From DATLAN01 sp035527455 (lineage in GTDB: Bacteria; Planctomycetota; Planctomycetia; Pirellulales; Thermoguttaceae): 57,573 nt of DNA. The translations under genes were made by a program, and so were the position numbers. Location of the stretch: assembly GCA_035527455.1 (NCBI GenBank), contig DATLAN010000051.1, positions 1 to 57,573 on the forward strand, read 5' to 3'. How positions within the stretch are numbered: position 1 is the stretch's first letter; each line of letters opens with the position of its first letter. The notes beneath the pieces are model-generated. The model saw nothing but the letters and a program-made list of their open reading frames with translations, was not told the DNA's origin and did not search any database. Shown here piece by piece: positions 1 to 8,095 of the stretch.

Positions 1-262
1 CGCCCACCAACGCCGACAGAGATCGCAAGTGCTCGACAAGCCGCGAAGCCCCAAGCCGTTTCGAAAAACCGCCCCAAGGCGGTTGCGCTAGCGGTACGCG
101 CGTACGTGAAATTCACCCGTTCCCATATGGCAGCTTTATCCTTTATCCGGCCCCGAAGAAGTAACGCCGGACGGGATCAGTGAGCGCAAATGAAGGCCAT
201 GGAGCGAAAGATGGAATCGGTACGATGACTTCGACGAACCTTAGCATCGTTCGAGAAATAGC
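1..262. other. left edge, no gene assigned
   Basis: Two plus-strand frames are open from the window edge: frame 3 to a TAA at 162-164 and frame 1 to a TGA at 181-183. Either could be the tail of a gene that starts outside the window, but neither shows a motif I recognise. A small hairpin (ACCGCC, loop CCAA, GGCGGT) lies near 66-81. Nothing else is called here. Confidence 0.3.
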
Positions 263-331
263 TGAGCGGCAAGGCACTAGCCGCCGGTCCGTTGAACCTG
301 AAAGAACCGGCGGCTAGTGCCTTGCCGCTCA
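263..331. repeat. perfect 26-bp inverted repeat
   Basis: The arms at 263-288 and 306-331 are exact reverse complements (26 of 26), separated by a 17-nt loop. The core is AGCGGCAAGGCACTAGCCGC. It resembles in pattern the palindrome at 13158-13238 and the tandem units at 52593-52644 (AGCGG start, GC-rich inner palindrome), so it probably belongs to one dispersed planctomycete repeat family. It lies 60 bp before the DUF1080 gene and could also form a strong hairpin in that leader RNA. Confidence 0.85.
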
Positions 332-390
332 CAGGAATTGCGACCCTTACTTTGCCCCCTTTTTCCTTTCACATTCGAAACACACCAAAC

Positions 391-1056
391 ATGACACGTA
401 TTTCGCGAGCAATGCTAACCGTGATGATGCTTGCAGGCAGTTACCTGCAGGCGGCCGAGCCGATCGACCTATTCGACGGCAAGACTCTTGATGGCTGGAC
501 CAGATACGGGGGCGAACATGAATACAGTGTTCGAGATGGCCTGATCATTGGCAAGGTCGTGGAGGGCGCGACCTCAAGCTACCTCTGCACGGATCGGCAG
601 TTCGACGATTTCGAGCTGACATTCGAGGTCAAGTATCTTGTTGGGGGAGTGAATTCAGGATGTCAACTTCGGAGTCTGATTCGAAAAGAAGATGGCGAAA
701 AGAACTTCATGAAGAAGGGCGCAATCTACGGGCCCCAAGTGGAAATCAATCTCCGCACGAACAACGACTCCGGCAACATCTACGGTCAAGGGCTTGGCAC
801 CGACTACCTCAAGCCCAAGAAGAAGAGCATCACATCGTTCCGCCCAACCGAGTGGAATCGCATAAAAGTGGTAGCCAAAGGACCCCGGATTCAAACCTGG
901 ATCAACGGCGAGGCAGTTGCGGACATCGTCAATGAGGAGGTCTACAGGACGAATCCAAGGGGAATGATCGGCCTGCAGATTCATAAGGTGACAAAGGGCA
1001 CAGGCCCTTATGAGCTTGCATGGCGAAATATCACAATCAGCGAAGTCAACAAATAA
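391..1056 (+). CDS. DUF1080 secreted protein (3-keto-disaccharide hydrolase family)
   Basis: A 221-residue exported protein. Residues 1-21 form a signal peptide (MTRISRAMLTVMMLAGSY then LQAAE), followed by the family hallmark FDGKTLDGW and a single lamin-G-like beta-sandwich with the WNRIKVVAKG and TWINGE strands usual for DUF1080. Family members are periplasmic and some cleave 3-keto-glycosides; the substrate here is unknown. The start at 391 is chosen over an in-frame ATG at 292 because that upstream stretch overlaps a palindromic repeat and the signal peptide begins at 391. It is followed after 67 bp by two sulfatases in the same direction, which suggests one glycan-degradation operon. Confidence 0.85.
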   Translation: MTRISRAMLTVMMLAGSYLQAAEPIDLFDGKTLDGWTRYGGEHEYSVRDGLIIGKVVEGATSSYLCTDRQFDDFELTFEVKYLVGGVNSGCQLRSLIRKEDGEKNFMKKGAIYGPQVEINLRTNNDSGNIYGQGLGTDYLKPKKKSITSFRPTEWNRIKVVAKGPRIQTWINGEAVADIVNEEVYRTNPRGMIGLQIHKVTKGTGPYELAWRNITISEVNK

Positions 1057-1123
1057 CATCACGTTTCAGAACATACGAGGGTGGCAGCCGAAGGAATCAG
1101 CTGAACGAAAGGACATATATACA

Positions 1124-2590
1124 ATGCGACTCAGAAAAGCAATTTATCCAGCAATCGGAATTCTGGCGTTGTTGATGGCTCTCCCGGCCGTGAGCCTCCA
1201 GGCAAATGAGAAGCCGAACGTTATCTTCATCCTCGCTGATGACATGGGGCCGGGTGATCTGGGGTGCTACGGAGGAACGATCATCCCGACACCCAACTTG
1301 GATCGTCTTGCGGCGGAGGGCATGCGCTTCACGCAGCACTATGCCGGGGGCACGGTCTGCGGTCCTTCGCGAAGCTGCCTCCTCACCGGCCAGCATACCG
1401 GACGCGCCTTTCAGCGTGGCAATCCGGGCCAGGCTGTAGATAGTTCTCCATTGAAGGCGCTAAAGGACACGGCCGGCCGTGTAAGCGATTTTCCGCTCCG
1501 CGCGAAGCCCGATGACCGGGTTACGATCGCTGAAGTCTTCAGGGCAGCTGGCTACCGAACGGGCGTCGTCGGGAAATGGGGATTGGGGAACCCCGGAACC
1601 CCCGGTGATCCGCTCGCCGTCGGTTTCGATGAGTTCTTTGGTCTGGCCACGCACATCGATGCGCACACCTACCACCCCGCCATGCTCTGGAATAACGGCG
1701 AATACGTGCAAAACGAAGGAAAAAAGCACCTGCATCCCCAATACACGCAACGAGCTATCGAGTTCATCGGTCGCCATAAGGAGGGCCCATTCTTCCTGTA
1801 TCTGGCCTACCAGTTTCCCCATGGCCCCTACGGTCCGGCTGATTCGCTGCAGGAAGAGCCGTTTGCCGACAAACACGACTTGACGGGGAACGCCAAAGTT
1901 TACGCATCACAAGTGGCGCAGACGGACCGCAGCATTGGGCAAATCCTATCCAGACTGGAACAGCTCGGCATCGCCTCCAACACGCTTGTGATTTTCGCCA
2001 GTGACAACGGTTTTGGCGGCAATCACAACGCGGAGTTGTTCAACAGCAACGGTCCGTTTCGGGATCGAAAAGGCTCGCTCTATGAAGGCGGCACACGTAG
2101 CCCGATGATCGCGCGCTGGCCTGAACGGATAGCCGCTGGAACCACCAGCGGGTTTGTTTCAGCATTCTGGGATTTCATGCCGACATTCGCCGACCTGACG
2201 GGGCAAGCGATTCCCCAACAGACAACCGGTGTATCGCTTTTGCCTGTCCTGCGAGGAGCGTCGACGTCTCCGCGCCCCGACACGGCGCCCATCTACTTCG
2301 AGTGGTCACGACCGGACAAAGCTGGGCAATCGATTCGAGTTGGTGATTGGAAACTCATCCGATGGCTGAACAAGTCTGAGCCCGTGCTGGAACTCTTCAA
2401 TCTTGCCGAGGATGAAAGCGAAACCTCGAATATTGCCGAGGCCAATCCCGAACGCGTTGCACAGCTTCTTGACATGATTGAGGAACAGCATCACCTGAAC
2501 GAACACTTTCCGATGCCACGCATTGACCCGGGCGGCGACGTAAAAAGATCGAAACCGCGAAACATGAAGAACGGCAACAAAGACAAGTAG
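1124..2590 (+). CDS. secreted sulfatase (formylglycine type, S1 family)
   Basis: A 488-residue arylsulfatase-like enzyme predicted to remove sulfate esters from a sugar polymer in the periplasm. Residues 1-27 are a signal peptide. The metal-binding strand FILADDMG lies at about residues 35-42, and the maturation motif CGPSR at 79-83 provides the cysteine converted to formylglycine by a sulfatase-modifying enzyme. KWG at about 180-182, ASDNGFGGN further on, and a C-terminal WKLIRW/ELFNLAEDESE segment are typical of S1 sulfatases. The ATG at 1124 has an AAAGGA ribosome site 10 bp upstream; an earlier in-frame ATG at 1010 overlaps the DUF1080 gene and would add a non-signal leader. The exact substrate cannot be read from the sequence. 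Confidence 0.92.
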   Translation: MRLRKAIYPAIGILALLMALPAVSLQANEKPNVIFILADDMGPGDLGCYGGTIIPTPNLDRLAAEGMRFTQHYAGGTVCGPSRSCLLTGQHTGRAFQRGNPGQAVDSSPLKALKDTAGRVSDFPLRAKPDDRVTIAEVFRAAGYRTGVVGKWGLGNPGTPGDPLAVGFDEFFGLATHIDAHTYHPAMLWNNGEYVQNEGKKHLHPQYTQRAIEFIGRHKEGPFFLYLAYQFPHGPYGPADSLQEEPFADKHDLTGNAKVYASQVAQTDRSIGQILSRLEQLGIASNTLVIFASDNGFGGNHNAELFNSNGPFRDRKGSLYEGGTRSPMIARWPERIAAGTTSGFVSAFWDFMPTFADLTGQAIPQQTTGVSLLPVLRGASTSPRPDTAPIYFEWSRPDKAGQSIRVGDWKLIRWLNKSEPVLELFNLAEDESETSNIAEANPERVAQLLDMIEEQHHLNEHFPMPRIDPGGDVKRSKPRNMKNGNKDK

Positions 2591-2642
2591 ATACTGGACG
2601 CTAACCGAACCAAGTAATCCATGGATCAAGGCAGGAGAAGAG

Positions 2643-4124
2643 ATGAACAAGCGAATTCTATTTGCTGCAGCAATGGCCGTTATGGCAATCGCCCCACCAC
2701 TTCAAGCAGAAGATAAGCCACTTCGACAAGCTCAGGACAGGCCGAACATCATTTTCATCATGGCCGATGATCTGGGGTGGTATGATGTGGGCTATAACGG
2801 TGCGCCGTTCTATGAGACGCCCAACATCGATCAGCTCGCAGCTGACGGAATGATTTTCGATCGTTCCTATACCGGTGGTCCCAACTGTGCTCCTACCCGC
2901 GCTTGCTTGATGTCGGGAATGTATACCCCACGTCACAAGGTCTATACGCCGGGAGGAAAAGCCAAGGGAGGTGACGGAGATTTCATAAGGATGCGCTGGC
3001 TGGTGCCAAATCTTGCAAACAAGATGGGGAATGAAGAGTTTGAAAGTGTGAGTGACTCCCTCTCGGATTCGACGGTCAGCCTTGCCGAAGTCCTTAAGCC
3101 CTGTGGGTACAAAAGTGCAATGCTCGGGAAATGGCATCTTGGTGAGAAACGAAAGCAGGGCTTCGATCTATTTAGTTGCGATGGCGTGGAATTTGCAAAA
3201 TTTGGAAATAGATACGGGAGTACGAATGTCGCGGAAACTCTGACTGACTGCGCTGTCAAGTTCATTGGGGACAATAGGGATGGCCCCTTCTTTCTGTATT
3301 TGTCTCACTGGGATGTTCACAGGCCACTGAAAGCCAAGCAAGAGGTTATCGATAAATACATCGAGAAACTGCAGTCGAAACAATGGGACCATGACTGGAA
3401 CCCCACCTATGCAGCGATGATTGAAGCTTTTGACACAAGTGTCGGAAGAGTCAGGGATGAAGTCAAACGACTTGGCCTGGAAGAGAACACCTTGATCATT
3501 GTGACATCCGATAACGGTGTTGTTTCAAGTGTTCATAGCGGACCGCTTAAAGGCAATAAGGGGAGTTTCTTTGAAGGCGGGGTAAGAGTAGCAACAGCCA
3601 TGAGTTGGCCGGGCGTTATCAAAGCAGAAAGCCGTTGTAGTGTTCCAACGACAAGCGTGGACTATATGCCGACTTTTGCAGAATTGGCTGGTGGTGAGTT
3701 GCCCACGACTCAGCCCGTAGATGGGAAATCGCTCGTGCCTCTAATGAAAGGAGAGGATGCGCTGGCCGACAGGTCAATCTTCTGGCATTTCCCACTCTAT
3801 CTGCCAGGTGAAGTCATCCCCGTATATGGCACAGACCAAATCTTCTGGCGGGCTGTACCATCCAGCATGATCGTTAAAGGAAAATGGAAGCTGATTCACT
3901 TCTACGAATATGACACCATCCAGTTGTACAACATAGAAGAGGATATTTCTGAGCAAACCGACCTTTCCACATCGCAATCAGACGTAGCCAAGGCTCTGCA
4001 TGAGGAACTAATGGAGTGGGTCAGCGCAACCGAGGCGCCTATTCCAAAAACTCCAAATAGGAACTTCACCACCAATGGAGAGATCATGAATAAGGGCGCG
4101 CGGCGGGAAATGAAGAAGAAATAG
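2643..4124 (+). CDS. secreted sulfatase (formylglycine type, S1 family)
   Basis: A 493-residue sulfatase, 52 bp after the previous one and probably in the same operon. The signal peptide is about residues 1-22. The metal strand is FIMADDLGW and the formylglycine motif CAPTR is at 82-86, followed by GKWHLG and VTSDNGV. It has an AGGAGAAG ribosome site. Oddity: between the signal peptide (ending AED) and the first conserved strand (RPNIIF) it carries the peptide PLRQAQD, encoded by a CTTCGACAAGCTCAGGACAG repeat that is widespread in bacterial genomes as an intergenic repeat. The insertion keeps the frame and sits at a site unlikely to disturb the fold, so the enzyme is probably still active. 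Confidence 0.92.
   Translation: MNKRILFAAAMAVMAIAPPLQAEDKPLRQAQDRPNIIFIMADDLGWYDVGYNGAPFYETPNIDQLAADGMIFDRSYTGGPNCAPTRACLMSGMYTPRHKVYTPGGKAKGGDGDFIRMRWLVPNLANKMGNEEFESVSDSLSDSTVSLAEVLKPCGYKSAMLGKWHLGEKRKQGFDLFSCDGVEFAKFGNRYGSTNVAETLTDCAVKFIGDNRDGPFFLYLSHWDVHRPLKAKQEVIDKYIEKLQSKQWDHDWNPTYAAMIEAFDTSVGRVRDEVKRLGLEENTLIIVTSDNGVVSSVHSGPLKGNKGSFFEGGVRVATAMSWPGVIKAESRCSVPTTSVDYMPTFAELAGGELPTTQPVDGKSLVPLMKGEDALADRSIFWHFPLYLPGEVIPVYGTDQIFWRAVPSSMIVKGKWKLIHFYEYDTIQLYNIEEDISEQTDLSTSQSDVAKALHEELMEWVSATEAPIPKTPNRNFTTNGEIMNKGARREMKKK
2718..2742. repeat. short dispersed repeat inside a coding region
   Basis: The segment CTTCGACAAGCTCAGGACAG (2721-2740) matches a repeat family known from intergenic regions of many unrelated bacteria. 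Here it is translated as PLRQAQD in frame, just behind a sulfatase signal peptide. Family identity is from memory and should be confirmed by search. Confidence 0.6.
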
Positions 4125-4126
4125 CG

Positions 4127-4336
4127 ATGCTTCCTTCAATCAAAAACAACAGTTCATGTTTAAGAGATAGTCGTATGCAACAATCGAAACGACAATGTGT
4201 GAGAGTGTTGAGCGTTCTGTTTGTCTGTGGATTCGCCGGACTCACTCTTTCGATGCTCCCGGTGCAGGCCGAAAAGATACAACGCCCCAATATCCTCTGG
4301 CTCTACATCGAGGACATGAATCCATCTCTTGGAGTG
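4127..4336 (+). pseudogene. truncated sulfatase, N-terminus only
   Basis: A reading frame that starts 3 bp after the preceding sulfatase and codes for a signal peptide (likely start 4175, MQQSKRQC, hydrophobic LSVLFVCGFAGLTL) and the first sulfatase strand RPNILWLYIEDMNP. After that, at about 4325-4340, similarity stops. The frame continues with unrelated sequence to a stop at 4384, without a formylglycine motif or any later sulfatase segment. The break lies directly before a decayed REP-associated transposase, so insertion followed by deletion is the simplest account. Confidence 0.75.
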
Positions 4337-4393
4337 GAAACGGGGACGCAGCTAGTATTGACAAGGTGGGTTAACCTCTGGTGAGCTGTTGCC

Positions 4394-4531
4394 ATGCCCA
4401 GACGAGCGAGAGTGACGCCTGGCGGTTTGGTTTACCACGTTCTGAATCGGACCGTGGCGAGGCTGCCGCTGTTTCGCAAGGAGGCGGACTACGAAGCATT
4501 CGAGCAAATCATGGTCGAAGCCCACCAGTGA
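4394..4531 (+). pseudogene. REP-associated tyrosine transposase (RAYT, Y1/IS200-like) N-terminal remnant
   Basis: ATG at 4394 opens MPRRARVTPGGLVYHVLNR, then LFRKEADYEAFEQIMVEAHQ, the N-terminus of planctomycete RAYT proteins. The frame hits TGA at 4529 where the family has Arg (CGA), continues HALRILA, and hits a second TGA where the family has Trp; then it runs into a hairpin at 4574. The catalytic HxH and Tyr are absent. RAYTs mobilise REP hairpins, which fits the many palindromes of the window. The gene is dead: two nonsense mutations and loss of about three quarters of the usual length. Confidence 0.75.
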
Positions 4532-4573
4532 CACGCCTTGCGGATTCTGGCATGACGTCTGCGGAACGAAAAC

Positions 4574-4640
4574 GGGACAGGTCCGATATTGGCAAGGCAG
4601 GTAATTCCTGATGGCCTCACGCCAATATCCGACCTGTCCC
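4574..4640. repeat. REP-like hairpin, GGGACAGG type
   Basis: The arms GGGACAGGTCCGATATTGGC (4574-4593) and its near reverse complement (4621-4640, one mismatch) lie right behind the RAYT remnant, as expected of a REP cognate of that transposase. Related GGGGAC-edged hairpins are found at 39054-39099 and 40488-40575. Confidence 0.7.
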
Positions 4641-4692
4641 CCTTATCCCGGGCAGTTGCCGCCGGAGACGCCTCCTACAGGTTACGGGCTTT

Positions 4693-5553
4693 TCACTTCT
4701 GCAGTTGATTTGCCTTCGGCGTCACCTTGTCGATGTTCGGGGTCACGTCGACGTCGACGTTGCCCATTGCCCAGGCGATGCCGCCGAGCATGATCGCCTG
4801 CACCTTGGGGTTGGTCCAGACGTCGTCGCGGTGACCGAAGGACGTGTAGAACACGCGGCCCTTCTCGTGCATGCGGGCCCATGTGGCCGGGTACGGCGGG
4901 CGCTGATACAGGCCGCCCGTCATGCCCTCGGTCTCCTGGACCAGGATCACGTGCAGGTCGTCGGCGATCTTCTTGTGCGTGTACCATTCTTCCTGCAGCG
5001 CCAGCGACGGGCCGAACTCCTCGCCGCCGGGAAACTTCGGCGAAGAGAGGGTCACCGTGGCTTCCTGCTGGGCGCCGTGTCCGCAGAACTCGCCGCCGAC
5101 CATGGCGATGTACGGGTCGATCCCTTCGCTGCGGAACGAGTCGGTGGCCGCGTGGAAGCCCACGAATCCCTTGCCCGCGGCGATCGTGTCCAACAGCTTC
5201 TGCTTGCCCTCGGGCGACATCGGCGGGGTTTGGTTCTTGTCGGGTTTGGTCAGGTCGCCGGAGGTGTAGAAGGCGATGCAGTCGTACGGGCTCAGATCGC
5301 CGTCGAAGACGCGGCCGTCCTTGGTACACTCCACGTCGAAGCCGGCCCGCTTGCCCATCTCGATCAACGTCTTCTCCGAGAAACTCAACTCTTCGCCGTT
5401 GCGTTTGACGGCGCCGTGCTCGAACCCGGCGCTGCGGGTGAAGTAGAGCACTTTCTGCTTCTTCTCCTCGGCGGCGGCGGCCCAACCGAAGGGGAAAGTC
5501 GACAGGCCGACCAGCGCGGCCCCGCTGGCGGCCAACATCTCGCGACGTTTCAT
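4693..5553 (-). CDS. ThuA-domain protein with Tat signal
   Basis: A 286-residue protein of the ThuA-like (trehalose utilisation, class I glutamine-amidotransferase-like) family, common in planctomycete sugar loci, where the exact reaction is not settled. The N-terminus MKRREMLAASGAALVGL is a twin-arginine-type signal, so a folded protein is exported. The core shows KVLYFTRSAGFEH, the strand YDCIAFYTSGDL, the nucleophile-elbow region GKGFVGFHAATDSF, and the end KGRVFYTSFGHRDDVW, all typical of ThuA. The ATG at 5553 is preferred to an upstream start at 5625 because the Tat signal begins there. It is transcribed away from the sulfatase genes and lies 294 bp downstream of hemB on the same strand. 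Confidence 0.88.
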   Translation of the reverse strand: MKRREMLAASGAALVGLSTFPFGWAAAAEEKKQKVLYFTRSAGFEHGAVKRNGEELSFSEKTLIEMGKRAGFDVECTKDGRVFDGDLSPYDCIAFYTSGDLTKPDKNQTPPMSPEGKQKLLDTIAAGKGFVGFHAATDSFRSEGIDPYIAMVGGEFCGHGAQQEATVTLSSPKFPGGEEFGPSLALQEEWYTHKKIADDLHVILVQETEGMTGGLYQRPPYPATWARMHEKGRVFYTSFGHRDDVWTNPKVQAIMLGGIAWAMGNVDVDVTPNIDKVTPKANQLQK

Positions 5554-5746
5554 GGCGGGATCTCCAAAGTAGGGTGGAATCGGAAGTCGGGAATTTTCGT
5601 GCAGAGGGCTCCCGGGGAGGCCCACTATGAGATTCTAGCTGGCATTTTGACGGTTCTCAACGAATTGGCACGTCTCGCCGAAAAGTGGGGACAAGCCGGA
5701 CAAGCCCGCTTTCCCGGAACGGCCCGGAGGGCGGTTTGCACAAAGC

Positions 5747-5824
5747 GGGACCGGCACCGAGCCGGCGGCGCTTTTCGGCCACATTCGCGCCATGGGCGGC
5801 TCGGAGCCAGTCCCCATTTTCCAC
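5747..5824. repeat. imperfect palindrome, GGGACNGGCNCCGAGC family copy 1
   Basis: The segment between thuA and hemB contains GGGACCGGCACCGAGC (5747-5762) and the opposite arm GCTCGGAGCCAGTCCCC (5799-5815) followed by CATTTTCCAC and a CTTACGGTTT tail. The right arm and tail recur almost unchanged at 40550-40590. The flanking 5554-5746 and 5825-5847 hold no gene. Confidence 0.7.
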
Positions 5825-5847
5825 TCACCGCTTACGGTTTTTCAGTC

Positions 5848-6867
5848 TTAGTTGGACTGCCACCGCACCACGTCCTTGGCCCAGTATGTGAGGATGATGC
5901 TTGCGCCCGCGCGGTGGATCGCCGTGAGACACTCCAACGCCACCGACTTCTCATCGAGCCAACCACGCTGGGCGGCGGCTTTGATCATGCTGTACTCGCC
6001 GGAGACGTTGTAGGCGGCCAGCGGTACGCCGGGGAAATGGTCGCGGGCCAGGCGGATGATGTCGAGATAGGCCATCGCCGGCTTGACCATGATGATGTCG
6101 GCCCCTTCGGCCAGGTCCAGTTCGATCTCCCGAATCGCCTGACCGGCGGCTGCGGACGGGTCCATCTGGTAGCCGCGGCGGTCGCCCAACTGCGGGGCAC
6201 TCTCGGCCGCCTCGCGAAACGGGCCGTAAAACGCGCTGGCGTACTTGGCCGCGTAGCTCATGATCGGCACGTGCGTGAAGCCGGCCGAGTCGAGGCCCCC
6301 GCGGATCGCGCCCACCATGCCGTCCATCATGCCGCTGGGGGCCACCATGTCGGCGCCCGCCCTGGCGTGGACCGCCGCCTGGCGGGCCAGCAGTTCCAGC
6401 GTGGCGTCGTTGTCGACGTCCGGCCGTCCGGTGGCCTCGCTGATCGGGCCGCACTGGCCGTGGTCGGTGTACTCGCAGCAGCAGACGTCGGTGATCAACA
6501 ACAGCTCGGGGGCCGCCCGCTTGGCCGCGCGAAGTGCCTCAGCGATGATGCCCGAGTCGCTGATCGCGTCGCTGCCGATGGCGTCTTTTTCGGCGGGAAT
6601 GCCGAAGAGAATCACCCCGCCGATCCCCATCGCGGCCACCTGGCGAACCTCCTCGGCCAACCGATCCACCGAGAGCTGATAGTTGCCCGGCATCGAGGAG
6701 ATCTCTGTCCGCACGTTCTCCCCCGGCCGAACGAACAGCGGCAGAATCAAGTCGGCCGGCGAGAGCCGCGTCTGCTGCGTCAGTCGCCGAACCGCCGGAT
6801 GATACCGAAGCCGGCGGAGCCGGGTGGTGGGAAAACCGCCGCAACACGCATGTTTCTCGTCAGACAT
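5848..6867 (-). CDS. hemB: delta-aminolevulinic acid dehydratase (porphobilinogen synthase)
   Basis: A 339-residue enzyme of normal length that condenses two 5-aminolevulinate molecules to porphobilinogen in haem synthesis, in the cytosol. The zinc-site cysteines are in DVCCCEYTDHGQCG (about residues 128-140), the two active-site lysines are in SYAAKYASAFYGPFR (K208) and IIMVKPAMAYLD (K262), and the N-terminus LRRLRYHPAVRRL is typical. A cysteine-containing metal loop marks it as a zinc-dependent form. The ATG at 6867 starts MSDEKHACC; an apparent upstream extension of the frame is only the translated tRNA-Ala gene. It lies 62 bp behind tRNA-Ala and probably shares its promoter. Confidence 0.96.
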   Translation of the reverse strand: MSDEKHACCGGFPTTRLRRLRYHPAVRRLTQQTRLSPADLILPLFVRPGENVRTEISSMPGNYQLSVDRLAEEVRQVAAMGIGGVILFGIPAEKDAIGSDAISDSGIIAEALRAAKRAAPELLLITDVCCCEYTDHGQCGPISEATGRPDVDNDATLELLARQAAVHARAGADMVAPSGMMDGMVGAIRGGLDSAGFTHVPIMSYAAKYASAFYGPFREAAESAPQLGDRRGYQMDPSAAAGQAIREIELDLAEGADIIMVKPAMAYLDIIRLARDHFPGVPLAAYNVSGEYSMIKAAAQRGWLDEKSVALECLTAIHRAGASIILTYWAKDVVRWQSN

Positions 6868-6927
6868 CGTGGTGCTTTCTCCCGTAGAGCAACCCCGGCG
6901 CAACTCGTTGCTACGTCGGGGTTTAGG

Positions 6928-7002
<75 letters not shown>

Positions 7003-7021
7003 TTCAGACAGTGTCAGAGCA

Positions 7022-7050
7022 AGGGTATCACGACCTGAGTGGACTGTCAA
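7022..7050 (-). promoter_or_regulatory. sigma70-type promoter for tRNA-Ala and hemB
   Basis: On the minus strand there is a perfect TTGACA (complement of 7045-7050), a 17-bp spacer and TACCCT (complement of 7022-7027). This puts the start of transcription about 8-12 bp before the tRNA, which is a normal distance. Confidence 0.6.
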
Positions 7051-7157
7051 GGAGCGGGATACTCCGCTTTACACGGAGTTGCCGATTGGGGTATCCTCCC
7101 GAAAAGCTGGTCCCTACCACCCCCATCGTCGACCTGTCAAACAAGGGAATCTCGGAA

Positions 7158-7946
7158 ATGTTTGCAGCCTTCTTCAGAACGTTTACGGCCCTTCTTTGCC
7201 TGATTTGCCTGCCGGGGCTTGTTTTCTTCGGTGGCACGCCGGCCGCCGGCGAAGACTTCCGCATGGACAACAAGGTATTCTTCGGCGGTGAAAAGGAAGC
7301 TGCAAGCCAAAGCACCACGATCTTCCATGACGGAGTCGTCTACGACTACCTCCAGAAGCCGGCCGAAGTGATCGTCTTCGAGACCGTGCCCGGCCGGTTC
7401 ATCCTGCTCGACACCGAGCGGCGGATCCGCGCGGAATTGACGACCGACGCCGTAACTTCGTTCACCCAGCGGCTCCAGGAGTCGGCTGCGGAACAGCAAG
7501 ATCCATTCATCCGGTTCCGCGCGGACCCGGAATTCGAGGAGGAATTCGACGCCGCGTCCGGCCAACTGACGCTCTCCAGCCCGTGGATGACCTACCGGCT
7601 CGTGCTGGAAGGGACCGTGGGCAAGGAAATCGCCGCGCAATACCGGGCATTTTCCGACTGGTACGCCCGAGTCAATACGCTGTTGCAGCCGGGGGCGATG
7701 CCGGCCGAAGCCCGCCTCCTGATCAATGGGGCCATCTTCAAGTACCAGTCGTTCGCCAAAGAGGTCCACCTGACGATTGTTCCCAAGAAGACCTTCCCCC
7801 CCAAGAAGGTGGACCTTCACAGCGAGCACCACTTGACCCGGCAGGTCGCCGAGGCCGATCTGGATCGCGTGGCACAGACCCGCCAGTTCATGGAGATCTT
7901 CAAGCCGGTCAGTTTCGAGCAGTATCGCGGCAGTCTCGACCGTTGA
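7158..7946 (+). CDS. conserved hypothetical secreted protein
   Basis: A 262-residue protein with a signal peptide (MFAAFFRTFTALLCLICLPG) and an otherwise soluble chain. I do not recognise a named domain. Visible features are a central strand-rich part (VVYDYLQKPAEVIVFE, GRFILLDTERRI), a helical segment EIAAQYRAFSDWYARVNTLL and a basic stretch VPKKTFPPKKVDL. The ATG at 7158 has AAGGGA 10 bp upstream and begins the signal peptide. Proteins with this look are found in planctomycetes, so it is probably a lineage-specific exported protein; the function is unknown. It is transcribed divergently from tRNA-Ala/hemB. Confidence 0.75.
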   Translation: MFAAFFRTFTALLCLICLPGLVFFGGTPAAGEDFRMDNKVFFGGEKEAASQSTTIFHDGVVYDYLQKPAEVIVFETVPGRFILLDTERRIRAELTTDAVTSFTQRLQESAAEQQDPFIRFRADPEFEEEFDAASGQLTLSSPWMTYRLVLEGTVGKEIAAQYRAFSDWYARVNTLLQPGAMPAEARLLINGAIFKYQSFAKEVHLTIVPKKTFPPKKVDLHSEHHLTRQVAEADLDRVAQTRQFMEIFKPVSFEQYRGSLDR

Positions 7947-8095
7947 GCGATTCTTGCAAATCGCCGTTTAGGGACTTATGATCCTGGTAGCGTTGCACCC
8001 GTGGTAACGTCGCCCCCTTTGCGGCCTGGAGTCATCGTTTTCGGCCGTACGGGGACGGAATCGTCCTTGCCCCTTCAGCCCAGGAGTCTCCCGCC

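Noticed and set aside
1010..1123. Upstream in-frame start for the first sulfatase
   Set aside because: It overlaps the DUF1080 gene and would put 38 polar residues before the signal peptide. The ATG at 1124 has a proper ribosome site.
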